A DNA stretch of 64,000 bases from Arenicola marina (taxonomy: Eukaryota > Annelida > Polychaeta > Arenicolidae). The stretch lies in assembly GCA_964019135.1 (NCBI GenBank), contig OZ025255.1, positions 29,017,188-29,081,187 on the forward strand, given 5' to 3'. This document shows, in pieces, positions 19,256-31,195 of this stretch (position 1 is the first letter of the stretch; every line of letters begins with the position of its first letter). Under the pieces are notes generated by a model. It did no database searches. It saw only the letters and a list, made by a program, of their open reading frames with translations, and had not been told where the DNA came from. Made by a program: the position numbers and the translations under genes.

Positions 19256-19323
19256 TTTGGTGACCAACCAGTACTTTCACCAGTGTTACGAGTATTGACG
19301 GAATAATCGTGCCGTGTAAACCC

Positions 19324-19940
19324 GATTTGCGTAGCGCCGCCCTGGCGAGCGAGTGTGAAAATGCATTGAGAACGTAGGCGACAATAGTCTCCTCCTCATA
19401 GCTCACTCAGTCTCCTCCACAGCCCCCCGCTCCGTGGCCAGCTCACTCAGTCTCCTCCACAGCCCCCCGCTCCGTGGCCAGCTCACTCAGTCTCCTCCAC
19501 AGCCCCCCGCTCCGTGGCCAGCTCACTCAGTCTCCTCCACAGCCCCCCGCTCCGTGGCCAGCTCACTCAGTCTCCTCCACAGCCCCACGCTCCGTGGCCA
19601 GCTCACTCAGTCTCCTCCACAGCCCCCCGCTCCGTGGCCAGCTCACTCAGTCTCCTCCACAGCCCCCCGCTCCGTGGCCAGCTCACTCAGTCTCCTCCAC
19701 AGCCCCCCGCTCCGTGGCCAGCTCACTCAGTCTCCTCCACAGCCCCCCGCTCCGTGGCCAGCTCACTCAGTCTCCTCCACAGCCCCACGCTCCGTGGCCA
19801 GCTCACTCAGTCTCCTCCACAGCCCCCCGCTCCGTGGCCAGCTCACTCAGATCGGAGCGAGCGGAGGTGGGGCTGTGGAAGAGCCTAAGGCGACAACAGA
19901 GATATAATGGAGCCCTAGCGGAGTGAGTCGAAGGCACAGA
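19324..19940 (-). mobile_element. Dispersed repeat family D, reverse copy split by an array
   Basis: Both flanks of the 40-bp array match, in reverse, the first 120 bp of the family D copies at 21638 and 48112 (CTTCGACTCACTCCGCTAGG and the CTCGCCAGGGCGGCGCTGCG segment). The array thus lies inside an older repeat. Confidence 0.7.
19394..19855 (+). repeat. 40-bp array, about 11.5 near-identical units
   Basis: Unit of 40 bp with CTCACTCAGTCTCCTCCACA and GCTCCGTGGCCA; the only common variant is CCCCCC versus CCCCAC. All frames are open because the unit lacks stops, which explains the long Ser/Pro-rich open frames here. Confidence 0.95.
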
Positions 19941-20956
19941 GTGGGCAGGAGTGGCATGGTACCCAGAGGCGACCCCAGGACCCAGCTAAAAAAAACTCGC
20001 ACGACGTCATATATAGGCCTAACGCTTGGTCTTTCCACCTGCCGGAGATTGCTCCAGCACGTGCGCACCCTGGAAACAGGCTTAATTAACAAGTCGATAC
20101 CGACGTTAGATATCGACACACAATTAATACCGTGGTTGCTAAACACGTCATCAAGTTGATACCTATTTAACGCTAATTACGGCACTAAAAAGCTTTGTGA
20201 AACCCACCACAGGCACCTTCAACTAGGAACTAAATTTTGAGGACGATTACTGTGCCAATTTAAGTCTAGAAGTCATTGTGATTATGAATACGACGTGCGC
20301 AACCAAGGGACGTTGTTCAAAAACTGAATTCACTGGAAATTGCTCTATATTTTAACAATTGTGTATTTATTTCAATTAATCAAACAAATGTGAGTTGGGG
20401 GGTGGCTTGATCAGCACGATTTCAATACTCCATACCGGAAGTCACGAAGTGAAAAAAAAAACACAGTTGGAACCGGATTTGTTAAACGAAAATAAATTAC
20501 ACATAATTTAATATCCGTCTTCGTGCAAAATTGAGCAGATGGTAGTGAAAGAAACCCATTGTTATATTCAGTTGTACACATGACGAAAAACATAATATCC
20601 AGCGTTATACGAACGCACTGTACAACGCGAATATGTTTGGAAGCACAATAATTACAATCCCAATGCCCGCCGCGCCGTTTTATGTCTCATATTATTGTCC
20701 ATGAGACTGCAATAATAACTCTTAACGAAAACCATTTAAGGCGAATGTTTCTCATTTACAGGTTTCACCCCTCGATACTAGCGACCAACGACCGAACCAG
20801 TGTCCGAAAAGTTACATATGAATGCTCTGTTAGGGGAGATCCCGGGGGTGCGGGGGGCGGGGAGGGTGGGGGGCGGCATTATTTTTCAATAGACTCGGTT
20901 GGCCTGGAAAGAAGACTAAACCAAGCTGGGCTGCATGGACTTGCGACATACAGCGG
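19941..20956. other. Gene-free stretch
   Basis: No exon-like signal or repeat of note apart from a G-rich run (20840-20875) near the start of the next transposon. Confidence 0.5.
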
Positions 20957-21230
20957 CAGTGGCGGATCTAGGGGGGGGGGGTGTTAGTGGGGTTGCACCC
21001 CCCCCCCCCTTGGGAACCAGAACATACCCTGTTAAAGTCGGGTTCTCCAAGCCCAAGCCCGCCCCCCTCCCCCGGTCGCATATTTTCACAGGGTAACATC
21101 CCCCTTGGGAACCTGAACATCACTGTTAAAGTCGGCTTCTCCGAGCACTCCCCCCCCCCCGGGTCACAAGTCTTCAGAGCAGCCCCCTCCCCGCCCGCCC
21201 CCCCTTGGCAAATTCCTAGATCCGCCTCTG
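20957..21230. mobile_element. hAT-like MITE with CAGWGGCGGATCTAGG ends
   Basis: The terminal inverted repeats are CAGTGGCGGATCTAGG (left) and CAGAGGCGGATCTAGG (right, reverse complement). The flanks share the 5-bp direct repeat AGCGG. The interior is G/C-run rich and non-coding. Related ends occur at 18122-18145 and 25790. Confidence 0.75.
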
Positions 21231-21637
21231 AGCGGGTCAATAGAGGAAATAGATACCCCTTCCGAGCGGATTTTGGAGGTGAAAAGAAGCGGTCATTACC
21301 GCGTAACCCTGCCAAACCCAGCCATGTATTAAATGTTACTCCACTGGTTTTGTTCATGCTGCCGTAGTTACATTAAAAGCAGTCGTTTTTGCCTCTTAAC
21401 ATTAAAACATGTATAGTAGTCCCTATGTCTGAACCAACACGATACTGACAGGAAATGCGTCCAAAAACATTGGACAGGTGGAAAATTGCTGCATCAAAAT
21501 GTTTTACATTACTGCTGGAGCGCTTGGCAATTGTGTAGTTTTCGACCTCATCTCTTTTTTCGCTTAATGGCCAAGCATATGTCACAAGCCGGAACATGCG
21601 TGGAGAGCGGCGGCCACTTACGCTGATAACCGCTTGG
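21231..21637. other. Gene-free; family F repeat piece
   Basis: Holds a family F segment with AAACCCAGCCATGTATTAAA near 21315. Nothing else was seen. Confidence 0.5.
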
Positions 21638-22070
21638 TGAGAGCACTCTCTGCCTTCGACTCACTCCGCTAGGGCTCCATTATATCTCTGTTGTCGCCTA
21701 CGTCCTCAATGCATTTTTACACTCACTCGCCAGGGCGGCGCTGCGCATATCGATAGGAAAAATGCGTCGCGCATTGCTAAAAATTAGTGCTGGGACCCAG
21801 CTTAAGCCTAATAACTCATGAAATCAGGTGAAGAAAAGAAAGAGATCTGTCACAATGATAACTTTTTCGAAGGGGTACAACATGTTTTCTGCTGTATTAA
21901 ATACACAAAGCTCGTTATTTTTTTGTTTTATTTCTCAAAATGATAATATTGCAAGAAATCACAGCTGATTTACCGTTTTTCAAGAATCTTGAAATTTGCC
22001 CCCGGGCGACAGCAGCGGTTAAAGCTAGCTTGCGTAGCGCCACCGTGCGGGGAGCTTGTGGTGAGAGGTG
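21638..22070 (+). mobile_element. Dispersed repeat family D, copy 1
   Basis: About 430 bp, starting CTCTGCCTTCGACTCACTCC and ending near GCGTAGCGCCACCGTG. Homologous end to end with 48112-48530. Both copies hold an internal GATAGGAAAAATGCG and a TTGCAAGA segment. No protein coded; family unknown to me. Confidence 0.75.
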
Positions 22071-23147
22071 GCTGCAAGTCATAAGCTGGTGCCTCACTTC
22101 AGGTAATGAGAAATAAGTAAGTTTTACCTATTTTCCATTTCTTTTTCTTAATGGGAACTAAATGGCACGTTCATACACGGACCCAGATACATACACAGAC
22201 CCACGGACCAAGTTTGACCGTCTCCTTTTCTTATATCAGTTCAGGTCATGGGAAATAAGTTTTATCTATTTGTGTTTCATAATAGGAAATAGATGGCACG
22301 TTCATACACGGACAAACACACAGGCACCCTCGAGAGGTATCCACGCATATATATACGTTGCAGTAATTAATGCACTTGCACCACATGCCCACGCTCGTTC
22401 AGTGACATGTCGGTGAAACAATTAAGCCTTATAGGCATCCCCTTCATTTTATTTCGACCATATACCCTCCGGCCTCTAAGGTTTTTTTGTACGCCGGAGG
22501 CATGAAATAATTAAGACCCATAGCTGGGTCATTATGTCATAATACTGGGGGAGGCGGATCTCAAAGAATCAAAATATAAATTCCCGGTTCACGAAGAATT
22601 TTGTAATGAAATATACTGATATGAGTGAAAAACGAGAACGTGCGCGAGCCACGGTGCCAAATGTTAAAATAGACCTCCACCAAACTGTTCTTTCCTGAAT
22701 AAACAGTACAGTACGTAGATCACGGAGGTCGCCGGTAACTGGACAATTTCACGGTTAATTAATATTAAATTTCCCAGTTCCAGATGAGTGCAAATTCTCA
22801 ATCGCGAGGGTCGGTTATTGCCGAATATATTTTTCTCATTCGCATTTCAAACATTGCTCGCTTGCCAAATAAATTATGATTCAGACACAACCCATGCATG
22901 CTCAGACACAACCTATGCATGCTCAGACACAACCCATGCAGCCCCACACACTTTGTCAACTATGGCGCCTCATACGTGTGTCCACTATGTCCCACATCCA
23001 GCGCCCACCCCCTCAGCCCCATATCTAATGCATAATGCAGAGATGCTTACACGGTTCTTTCACTTGGCTTCACCGCTCCACCGCACGCCGGGCTTGCTGG
23101 GGTTGTCTTGGCGCGTCTTTCTGGGTGACGCCCGCACGGACTAGACG
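22071..23147. other. Upstream region of the FkbM gene with repeats
   Basis: A 'GGCACGTTCATACACGGAC' stretch occurs twice (22163, 22290). A weak family A copy spans 22575-22860 (GATCACGGAGGTCGC). A 21-bp repeat (CTCAGACACAACCCATGCAT) has 3 copies at 22878-22940. The promoter of the next gene should lie here, but no clear TATA box was seen. Confidence 0.5.
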
Positions 23148-24140
23148 ATGAACCGCCGATGGAAGTTAGCGATACCCTTGTGTATCGGAGCGGTACTCCT
23201 TGTGGCCGCTGTGAGACATGAGGTCGTTCGGTTGCAATGGCTCGGTAGGGAGGGGGAGGTGAACCCTGCCTCCCTCCGCCAGGAGGTGCGTCTTGCGGAG
23301 AGGTCGGGAGCTGTGGAAAACCAGCAGTCGGATTCTGTTGAGAGAGAACCGTCGGATGTTATTGAGAGTGTCCAGCACTCGACCCTCCCCGCCCACCTGG
23401 TGGGTGCTCATCAGGAGGACGAGGCCCTCATTGAACACATCAGAAAACACATGTTTGTGGCGCCCGCTCCAGGACCTCTCAAGCTGGATCAGCCTGGGCG
23501 GACGCACTACTCACAGATTGGACAATCCAAACTGGTGGATCAAGTGCTGGGCAAAAGGACGAATGGATTTTTCATCGAGTGTGGAGCTGCCCAGGGGGAA
23601 GCTTTCTCCAATTCCTTGTTCTTTGAGAAATCTCGCAACTGGACCGGTTTGCTAATCGAAGCTAACCCCGCCTACTTCGAGACTGTTCGCCAGAAAAGGC
23701 GAGTGAACCTGGTAAATGGCTGTTTGAGTCCCGTTCCCAATGCAACGGTTCTTAACTTCACCGTGGCTAAAATGATGGGGGGTTTGACGAACCTGATGGA
23801 GAAAAGCCACCTGGGTGTGATAACGGATAAGAAGCGGATATCGGGACATGTGGAGGTGCCCTGCCTCCCGTTGTACTCCATTCTCAAGGCTCTCCAGATC
23901 AGCCACGTCGATTACTTCTCCCTGGATGTAGAAGGTCCTGAAGTAGAGATCCTAAACACTATTCCGTTCGACAAAATTACATTTGACGTTTTAACGGTAG
24001 AGTATGCGGTTCAGCGATGCGGAAAGTGTACGTCCCAAAAACTCCAAGCGCTAAACGCGCTGATGGCTAAGCGAGGGTACAAGGTGCATAAAGTCATGGG
24101 ACACCAAGATGTGGTGTACAAGAGGGCTACACAACCCTGA
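23148..24140 (+). CDS. FkbM-family (Methyltransf_21, Star-like) type II membrane protein
   Basis: Intronless gene of 330 residues. Residues 7-23 (LAIPLCIGAVLLVAAV) form a signal anchor after a basic N-terminus, giving a type II protein with a luminal domain. Residues about 120-325 match the FkbM/Methyltransf_21 fold found in many invertebrate proteins and in Drosophila Star: GFFIECGAAQGEAFSNS (140-156) at the cofactor-binding site, WTGLLIEANP (165-174), and DYFSLDVEGPEVEILNTI (255-272). Three likely N-glycosylation sites (NWT 164, NAT 199, NFT 203) fit a luminal domain. Star-like members act in the ER/Golgi on cargo export rather than as proven methyltransferases; which applies here is unknown. 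AATAAA at 24361 is a fitting poly(A) signal. The start was chosen because it gives the anchor with basic residues before it. Confidence 0.88.
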   Translation: MNRRWKLAIPLCIGAVLLVAAVRHEVVRLQWLGREGEVNPASLRQEVRLAERSGAVENQQSDSVEREPSDVIESVQHSTLPAHLVGAHQEDEALIEHIRKHMFVAPAPGPLKLDQPGRTHYSQIGQSKLVDQVLGKRTNGFFIECGAAQGEAFSNSLFFEKSRNWTGLLIEANPAYFETVRQKRRVNLVNGCLSPVPNATVLNFTVAKMMGGLTNLMEKSHLGVITDKKRISGHVEVPCLPLYSILKALQISHVDYFSLDVEGPEVEILNTIPFDKITFDVLTVEYAVQRCGKCTSQKLQALNALMAKRGYKVHKVMGHQDVVYKRATQP

Positions 24141-24360
24141 GATTCTTCAGAGAATTATTTGTTATAAAGGACATTTGTGATAAATCAATTGAGTTATACA
24201 AAGAGTCATGCCGCTTCACGTCCGAAATAATTCGTAACAGTCAACAGAACCGAACTATACCAGGTATTACGGCTTATGTAAACGCAGATATCTTTAAAAT
24301 ATGCGAAAACTGAAGCTTCGAACAGTTCATTCAGGTTGTTAAAGTGATATACATGTATTC

Positions 24361-24366
24361 AATAAA
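24361..24366 (+). terminator. Poly(A) signal of the FkbM gene
   Basis: AATAAA lies 221 bp after the stop codon, in an AT-rich context. Confidence 0.55.
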
Positions 24367-26501
24367 TTTGAGTATTACCAACCTATTTTCCTTGTGAAAT
24401 AAGACTATTCTGTCTTGAAGTTAAATCCCGAAATCCCGTGTATGTGTATTTGTAACAGGTTACAATCTATAGTCCATGATACGCTAACAACGCATTAATC
24501 ACAGTAACAACACTGAGGTTCGGCCCATTTATTTCTGACAGCATTCATAGCATTACTCATGAGATAACTTTATTATGCCCCAAGATTGGCATGTGAGGAT
24601 TAACCCTGTAGGCCTACGTGGGCATTTCGAGGGTACTTGCATTCATGGTTGAGTGACAGATGTTTTTGATTTTTTCTCTAGATAAGTATCATGTATGGAT
24701 CTACCTGAAAATGTCATAAAAAATATGTCACTTCACTAAAAAAAAGTTCGGGGCATTTTTGTCAAATTGGCTTTAACATAGCGGTCAATAGGAAAATCCG
24801 GTAAATGTGTTTTTTTCTCGATGTTTTGAAATCCCCTATAAAAACAGGTCGACAGACTTCCCCAAGAAACTGCCTGCTGAAGCCTAGCGTCATGGTGAAT
24901 ACAAAAATAACAAAAATACGATATGTTACTGAACTAACTTTTGTTCTATAAGCTCTATTGTAACCAAAATAGGCTTTAAAATAGGCCAAAAATGACGAAT
25001 TGTCACAATTGTGCCTTTCGGCGCTTATATGCAATCACTAAATATTTGGTAATTAAAAAGAGCAGTCCCCGTACACAATCGAGGAGGCGGATACATGATA
25101 TAAATTTACCATTTCCCAATTCAGGGTTATTTAATATTAAAATTCCCAGTTCACGACTAATGAAGATCCTTGATCACGGCGGTCGGCTGATATCCCAACC
25201 TGGTTCATGAAGAATTTTTTTCCGCCTTCCCAGTTCGCGGTGAAAAGAAATGCCCATTCCCGAGGACCGAAAATACCCCTTGCCCCCTCCCCCCCCCCCC
25301 CCCTCTCACTAGAATTTCCGCTACTATTCAATCACTCAAAGTAAGAATATACTTGTAAAACTATAATAGATTTGTTGATAATAGACTTTCTCTTCGTATA
25401 TTTATAAGGCTAAAAAAAGAAAAGGATTAGCTGTCACTGAGCCACGGAGTCATTTTCACGTAAATGTTTTGTTGAGATTGTATATACTATCCGACCTAAG
25501 CCAAGTTTGCGATAATCCGTCAATAACGCAGTGAACATTTACCCCAAGAGACTTATTGTAGCGTCTATGCCTGAAGATTCGATCTGGCAGCTGCGCATCC
25601 AACACATGCGTTGTTACGATATATAGTTCCTAATCATATTTATCAATTTATCATATTTGTCTTATTCATCGCAATAAAATTGAAAATAAAAAAGAGCCAA
25701 AACAGTACAAATAAAAAAATTCAGCATCAAACAGCATCAGACGAGGTCTGCATAATATATTAAAATGAAAGGTTAGCGTTTACATCAGGCGCGGATCTAG
25801 GATAAAAAAATTGTAGTAAGTAATAGCACAATTTTGGCTTTCGGAAACAAGTGGTTAAATGTTCTGTAAATGTCCTCCATTTATAGTTCTGTATTAACTA
25901 TGATTAGCGTACTGTAATCATTATACTGTTATACTGAGCACTTTGTATGTCACACTATTCTTCAAATGTATGCATTTTTATTTGAACCAATAAATTAAAT
26001 AATAAATGTTTTCGTTGTTCGACAGCTGACGTGCTCTAAGTCACAAATTTGTGGACGGTTCACTGGTTTATTGATGTTTAGGGATCCTGAGTAGGCTCCA
26101 AGTAATAAATGTTAGTCATAAGAAGGAATAATAATTCCCGGTGTAATTATTGCACTATTCAACCGGGTGTTCAGGTATACTCACGTATGAACACGTATTG
26201 TATAAACTTTATTTATGTTGCGAGGTTTTCAACAGCGAATACACATGTGAATGATCACCTCGAATACGATACAAACAGTTGTGAACTAAACGGATCAAAA
26301 AGTCAAATTAGTAACTACATCTTAAGGCAATTGTAAGTGGAAAAGGTCAACAAAGGGGTCTACAAACAAATGTTGCATAGCGACTAGAGCATATACCAAA
26401 AACACAAGGTATGAATGATATATCACAATATGACGACAATTTATTATAAACAACCCATACTTAAAATCTTATTGGTGAATAATAAGCAATCTGTTATTTA
26501 T
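24367..26501. other. Gene-free stretch with family A copy
   Basis: A forward family A copy spans about 25095-25312 and ends in a C run. A GGCGCGGATCTAGG transposon end lies near 25790. No exon-like sequence was seen. Confidence 0.5.
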
Positions 26502-27085
26502 CTAAATCGTTTCGTGTCAGCAATATAACGAAACAGGGATAAAAACACTGAGGAATTTTCTTTAGTGGAAAGTAAATTAGACCTTGTAAGAGGTCACAAA
26601 GGATATTAAGCTCACATTTTGTTATCGGGTGAATGTTAAAACTATGTGTTTCTAGGAATGTTACATCATTTAATAAGCGATCGCGTGGTTCTGAGAAGGC
26701 TGAAGACTGAAGTAAGAAATGAACAATGTCCTCGAATTCAGACGTACGTTAGCTTGAAGGAAGCAATGGACGGAGAATCCTTAATGATATGTACCTAAAT
26801 CGTTTCGTGTCAGCAATATAACGGAACAGGGATAAAAACACTGAGGAATTTTCTTTAGTGGAAAGTAAATTAGACCTTGTAAGAGGTCACAAAGGATATT
26901 AAACTCACATTTTGTTATCGGTGGATGTTAAAACTATGTGTTTCTAGGAATGTTACATCCTTTAATAAGCGATTGCGTGGTTCTGAGAAGGCTGTAGACT
27001 GAAGTAAGAAATGAACATTGTCCTCGGATTTAGACGTACGTTATAGCTTGAAGGAAGCAATGAACGGAGAATCCTTAATGATATC
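26502..27085 (+). repeat. Two-copy tandem duplication, 292-bp unit
   Basis: 26502-26793 is repeated at 26794-27085 with a few per cent difference (both start CTAAATCGTTTCGTGTCAGC and end GAATCCTTAATGATAT). Non-coding. Confidence 0.92.
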
Positions 27086-27470
27086 TGGCAATCCAATCCA
27101 GTGACGTACTGTTCGCCACAGAAAGCTGTTAATTGAGTATGTTTTCTTTAGACACGGGAGTAATCGATCATTTCAACTTCTGGGTGGATAACGCGATACA
27201 GCAGAGACTGGCGGAGGAACTAACGATCTAACATATTTTGGGGCCGGCCCATTAACCCTTTTATACAATATACATGCGCTAAAATATTCTCTTCTTGAGC
27301 AAAGTGGCTGCGCAATCACTTGATCAGACCAAAGGTCGTATCCCAGTAAATATGACGGTAATGGCCCGGTACACTCAGCCAGTATCGGATTTTTTATTGG
27401 CCCATAGCTAGCTGTACCGTCACTACGGGATCTGATCGAGACCTCACGATACTTATGCTCTACGCCAATG

Positions 27471-27583
27471 CCTAGTATCAACGGCCTGTACGTGCTGTCT
27501 AGCATCAACGGCCTATACGTGCTGTCTAGCATCAACGGCCTGTACGTGTTGTCTAGCATCCACGGCCTGTACGTGCTGCCTAC
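27471..27583 (+). repeat. 27-bp array, 4 units
   Basis: The unit contains ATCAACGGCCTGTACGTGCT and GTCTAGC. The 27-bp length keeps frames open on both strands, which explains the repetitive open frames here. Confidence 0.9.
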
Positions 27584-28317
27584 CTTCCGGTTGTTTACCT
27601 TCACTCATGTTTTTGAGTATGTTTTTGGCGCAAGTGCCCCCAGGCAAGCCCGCTTCTCTAGGGGCACAACGGTGTCAAGGTTAAAATCCTTAGACGTTAG
27701 TAGGGTATCGACTGTAGCTTTTATTACAATGTGTGCGCGTACAATCATAGTGTTTACGTATTCTATATACCTTGAGCTATCTCCTGACATCAAAAAGGTG
27801 TGTCGACACTAGGTTATTCCGGTTATATTTTCGCGAACAAATGTTGGAGCATACGACTTCTCCCGTTTATTTAAATCCTGCGTGCGGCCAAAACTAAAGT
27901 GGTCAAAATACAAATAAGAAATTAGTCCTTGAATCATCCAAAAATTCCTTTATCTATATTCCACGGATGCCAGACTGTCAGATAGACTGCCAAAGAGTCT
28001 CTTAGCGTGATATCAATTAACCACAGGTTGTGTACTTAATGGAATACATAATCAGTTTATGCGCTTCGCGTTGCTTTATGATAAGTAGCAGTGCCGCGAC
28101 ATAGTTCCGCGGCGTCCCCGGGATAGACACGTTTGCCATGTCACAGCCGAAACGGCGATGGTTATTAGGTTTCTCAATTTATAGAATTAAACAATCTATT
28201 TTTATGCCAGTTGTGATATAGATGTAGCCTGGGTTTAGATTTGGCGCGAAAAAATCGGAAAGCAGCTTTAACAGAGGAAACACATTACTATTGACTGTCC
28301 TGTTCTGTTTGCCCATC
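27584..28317. other. Gene-free stretch
   Basis: No repeat, RNA gene or exon recognised. Confidence 0.45.
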
Positions 28318-28425
28318 CTGCACCTCACAGCAGGCCGCCGGTCCGCCTGTCCTGCACCTCGCGGCAGGCCGCCGGTCCGCCTGTCCTGCACCTCGCGGCA
28401 GGCCGCCGGTCCGCCTGTCCTGCCC
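28318..28425 (+). repeat. 34-bp GC-rich array, about 3 units
   Basis: The unit contains GGCAGGCCGCCGGTCCGCCT. It is much richer in G+C than its flanks. Confidence 0.88.
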
Positions 28426-29042
28426 ATCCCGCCTCGTGCGCCCTCCGTGGCGATGCGGAGTATTCAGCAGCCACACCTTGATCTCCCGCTGCACACATTT
28501 CATAAACAAATACAAGTTTAAACAATAATAACAATAATCAATAATCAATTTATTGCCACAAGAACACAAAATTACATTCATTCAGTACATTTTTACAAGA
28601 CATTTATCTTGACAAAAATGTACATGCTTTCCCATCGAGGATGGCGAACAGATGTTCAAATTCCGGCTGACTTGCTGACTTACCCGCTACGTGGCGCTGT
28701 AAAATATGGGTCATGTGCTGCCTGCCATCCAGCCTTGAGTGACAATATGTTTCGCCAGCTAAACATAGTCAAGATTTGTATCTTGCATACCCTGACAACG
28801 AGCCCGGCTTTCCTGTTGCGTATTAGTGAGCGGGGGGTTATCTTTATCATGCATGCCCTGATTCGGTCTAGTGACAAGGAGATCAGAATCGACGACAAAC
28901 GAATGTAAACTCTACGGCTGACGTTACTCCATTGTTCTCTCACGACATTATTTTTCTGTATTAAAATGTTTAATAGGGACATGATTTGTACATAACGTAA
29001 CGTCTTTTAAACGTCAAAACACGACCATCACCTCGTAATAAT
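28426..29042. other. Gene-free stretch
   Basis: An open frame at 28609-28908 shows no recognisable domain and no splice or poly(A) context. I regard it as chance. Confidence 0.4.
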
Positions 29043-29082
29043 ATCGGATAACAATGGGTCCTCGGACCCCATTATTATCCGG
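29043..29082. repeat. Hairpin with GGGTCC arms
   Basis: ATCGGATAACAATGGGTCC and its imperfect reverse complement GGACCCCATTATTATCCGG are separated by 2 bases, giving an 18-20 bp stem. Confidence 0.7.
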
Positions 29083-29099
29083 TAATGTCCTATTGCTTA

Positions 29100-29290
29100 C
29101 TTAGAAGTTTTTGCAACGTTAAAACGTATTTATGGGGGGTAGTTGATAATCGGTCATTATTGTACGATCGAACTATATGTCTTACGGTTATTAGTCCTAC
29201 GTATATTGTATATGAACCAATCCCGCCAATCGGGGACTAGCTCTTCCCGTTTCCGGTTTTTATTTTCCTGTTTCATTTCAATCTGTGACA
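29100..29290 (+). repeat. Dispersed repeat family G, forward copy
   Basis: Shares CAACGTTAAAACGTATTTA, TACGATCGAA, GGGGACTAGCTCTTCCCG and TTTTCCTGTTTCAT with the reverse copy at 31010-31195, so the pair forms a spaced inverted repeat. Confidence 0.75.
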
Positions 29291-31009
29291 ATCGTTCACC
29301 GTTTATCAAAGACGGCCATCATCCCCTTCTGTACGATAACCTCCCCCGTTTTTCCCTCAGATTTTGATGATGACCGACCGACTCAAACTCGTGTTTGGTA
29401 ATTTTTGTTCACCCGTTCCACGACCATATCAACATGTTCCCTGGCTCTGATATCAAACCAGCACCAAGGTGACGGTTTTGAATAGCACAACGCTTTTATT
29501 GCTGTAGAGAACAAGTATGGCGTCGTATGCAAGCTGAACTCGTAACTGGCTTATGTTTCACGTGTTAGGTTATATTTTACCGGTAATTGCATGACTTTGA
29601 AAAAGGCGCCGGGAGTAAGAATGCAGTTTGTAGATTCCAAAAAGCCAAATAACTATTTAAACGTTAGTTAAGACATTTTGCGCCGGTAGCTTTTGAAAGT
29701 GATTTTGCATCTAAACATGTTATTCAAAACCTCCACCTTGGTGATGGTTTTGATGTCAGAGCTACATGTGGCCTAGGGCTAGGCCAGTGATCGATACGCC
29801 CTATCAATAATGGTGTCTGTGCGTAGATGTCTGGGTGCACAAGTCGAGCCTCAAAACAGTCAGCGGTAATATCACGATGACAAGGTTTGCTTGATAAAAA
29901 CATCTGTTCTACGCTTGTAAAAACTAGAGTCCACCACTTGTCCGTCGCTCTCTCCTCAGCCCCCACCCCCCCCCCCCCCCCTCCCACAGATATAATGGGA
30001 CAGAGGGGGCTGTCTTATTATATTGTTGCCCTAACGTGGGACTTCTCATCAAGCCCTTGATCTTAACACCGAAGCGGCCTGCGCATAGCTTTGATCACCG
30101 TTGTCGCACCGTTGCACACCTGTAACAAGTGGCATAATAACTATTGCTCTAATTACATCGTAGTAACGACATGTAAGAATCTATGACGTTGCCCGTAACT
30201 GAAATTGCAGGCTGACCGTAACTCGGGAAGCTGACAAGATTAAGCTACGGTCAACACTGCAAAAAACGCTCATGCTCTAAAAAAAGAACTCGTAGTACAA
30301 AAATTGAAATAGAGCAAACTTGAAGGAAAGTTATTTCGAAAGGACATCACAGATGACTACGCAATGACATATTTCTCACGGTTTTACCTCGAATTGGCAG
30401 TTCACCTGACATGCCTTCGCCATCTTTAGTTGACCGTATCGGCAGATACCCGCCGGCGTTTATGTACAGTGGTCAAAGGCTACCTTATCCTGTCTGAGTC
30501 TTTAGGCGAGGATAGGATAGGAGATTGGTGCTGAGATAAGCCCATCTCTCAGGGGAAGTCATGTCATATCCGTTTTCTCGCGCAAAGTAGAGTGCGGTAT
30601 AGGTTCATCCGAGCCCTAGTCCTACTTGTTCACCCAGACACGTACCCACAGACACCACATACGGCGCATCACGCACCATGACAACACCTGTACCAGTGTC
30701 ACAATGGGCCACAGCCGAGTGAGTGCGTGACATTAGTAACGTGACGGAGATGATTGAATATAGTTCTTGATCCAAACCAGTCCCCATGTCACGTAAGGAT
30801 AAGAGTACGCATGAAGCAATCTGCCCCTCATTAGAGATTGCTGCAGGCGTACCCTTACCGGCCAGGGCTCGACATTAACGCTTGTCTGCTTGTCCGAGAC
30901 AAGTGACTTTCCCGGTGGGGAGGGTACTTAATACATTGCTGGGTTGGCGGGGTTCCGCGGTAAAGCCCGGTAAAGCTCAGGTCCGATGGATAAGACACCA
31001 AGAGCTGCG
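29291..31009. other. Gene-free stretch between inverted family G copies
   Basis: Contains a C run near 29970 and a family F piece at 30909-30970 (GGTACTTAATACATTGCTGG). No gene is supported. Confidence 0.45.
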
Positions 31010-31195
31010 GGCCATGAAACAGGAAAATAAAAACGTCCACCTTGTTCTGACCTTCGCCGGAAACGGGAAGAGCTAGTCCCCGATAGGTTTATATACAATG
31101 TAGGACTAAAAACCGTGAGACATTCTTCGATCGTACAAAGATAACCCATAATCGACTACCCAGCTTAAATACGTTTTAACGTTACAAAAACTTCT
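31010..31195 (-). repeat. Dispersed repeat family G, reverse copy
   Basis: Reverse-complement match to 29100-29290 over most of its length, with GAAACAGGAAAATAAAAAC and CGGGAAGAGCTAGTCCCCG at one end and GTTTTAACGTTACAAAAAC at the other. Confidence 0.75.

Noticed and set aside
19434-19926. Three overlapping Ser/Pro-rich open frames up to 157 residues
   Set aside because: All come from the stop-free 40-bp unit in its three frames.
28609-28908. 99-residue open frame
   Set aside because: No domain, no promoter or poly(A) context; an equally long frame exists on the other strand.
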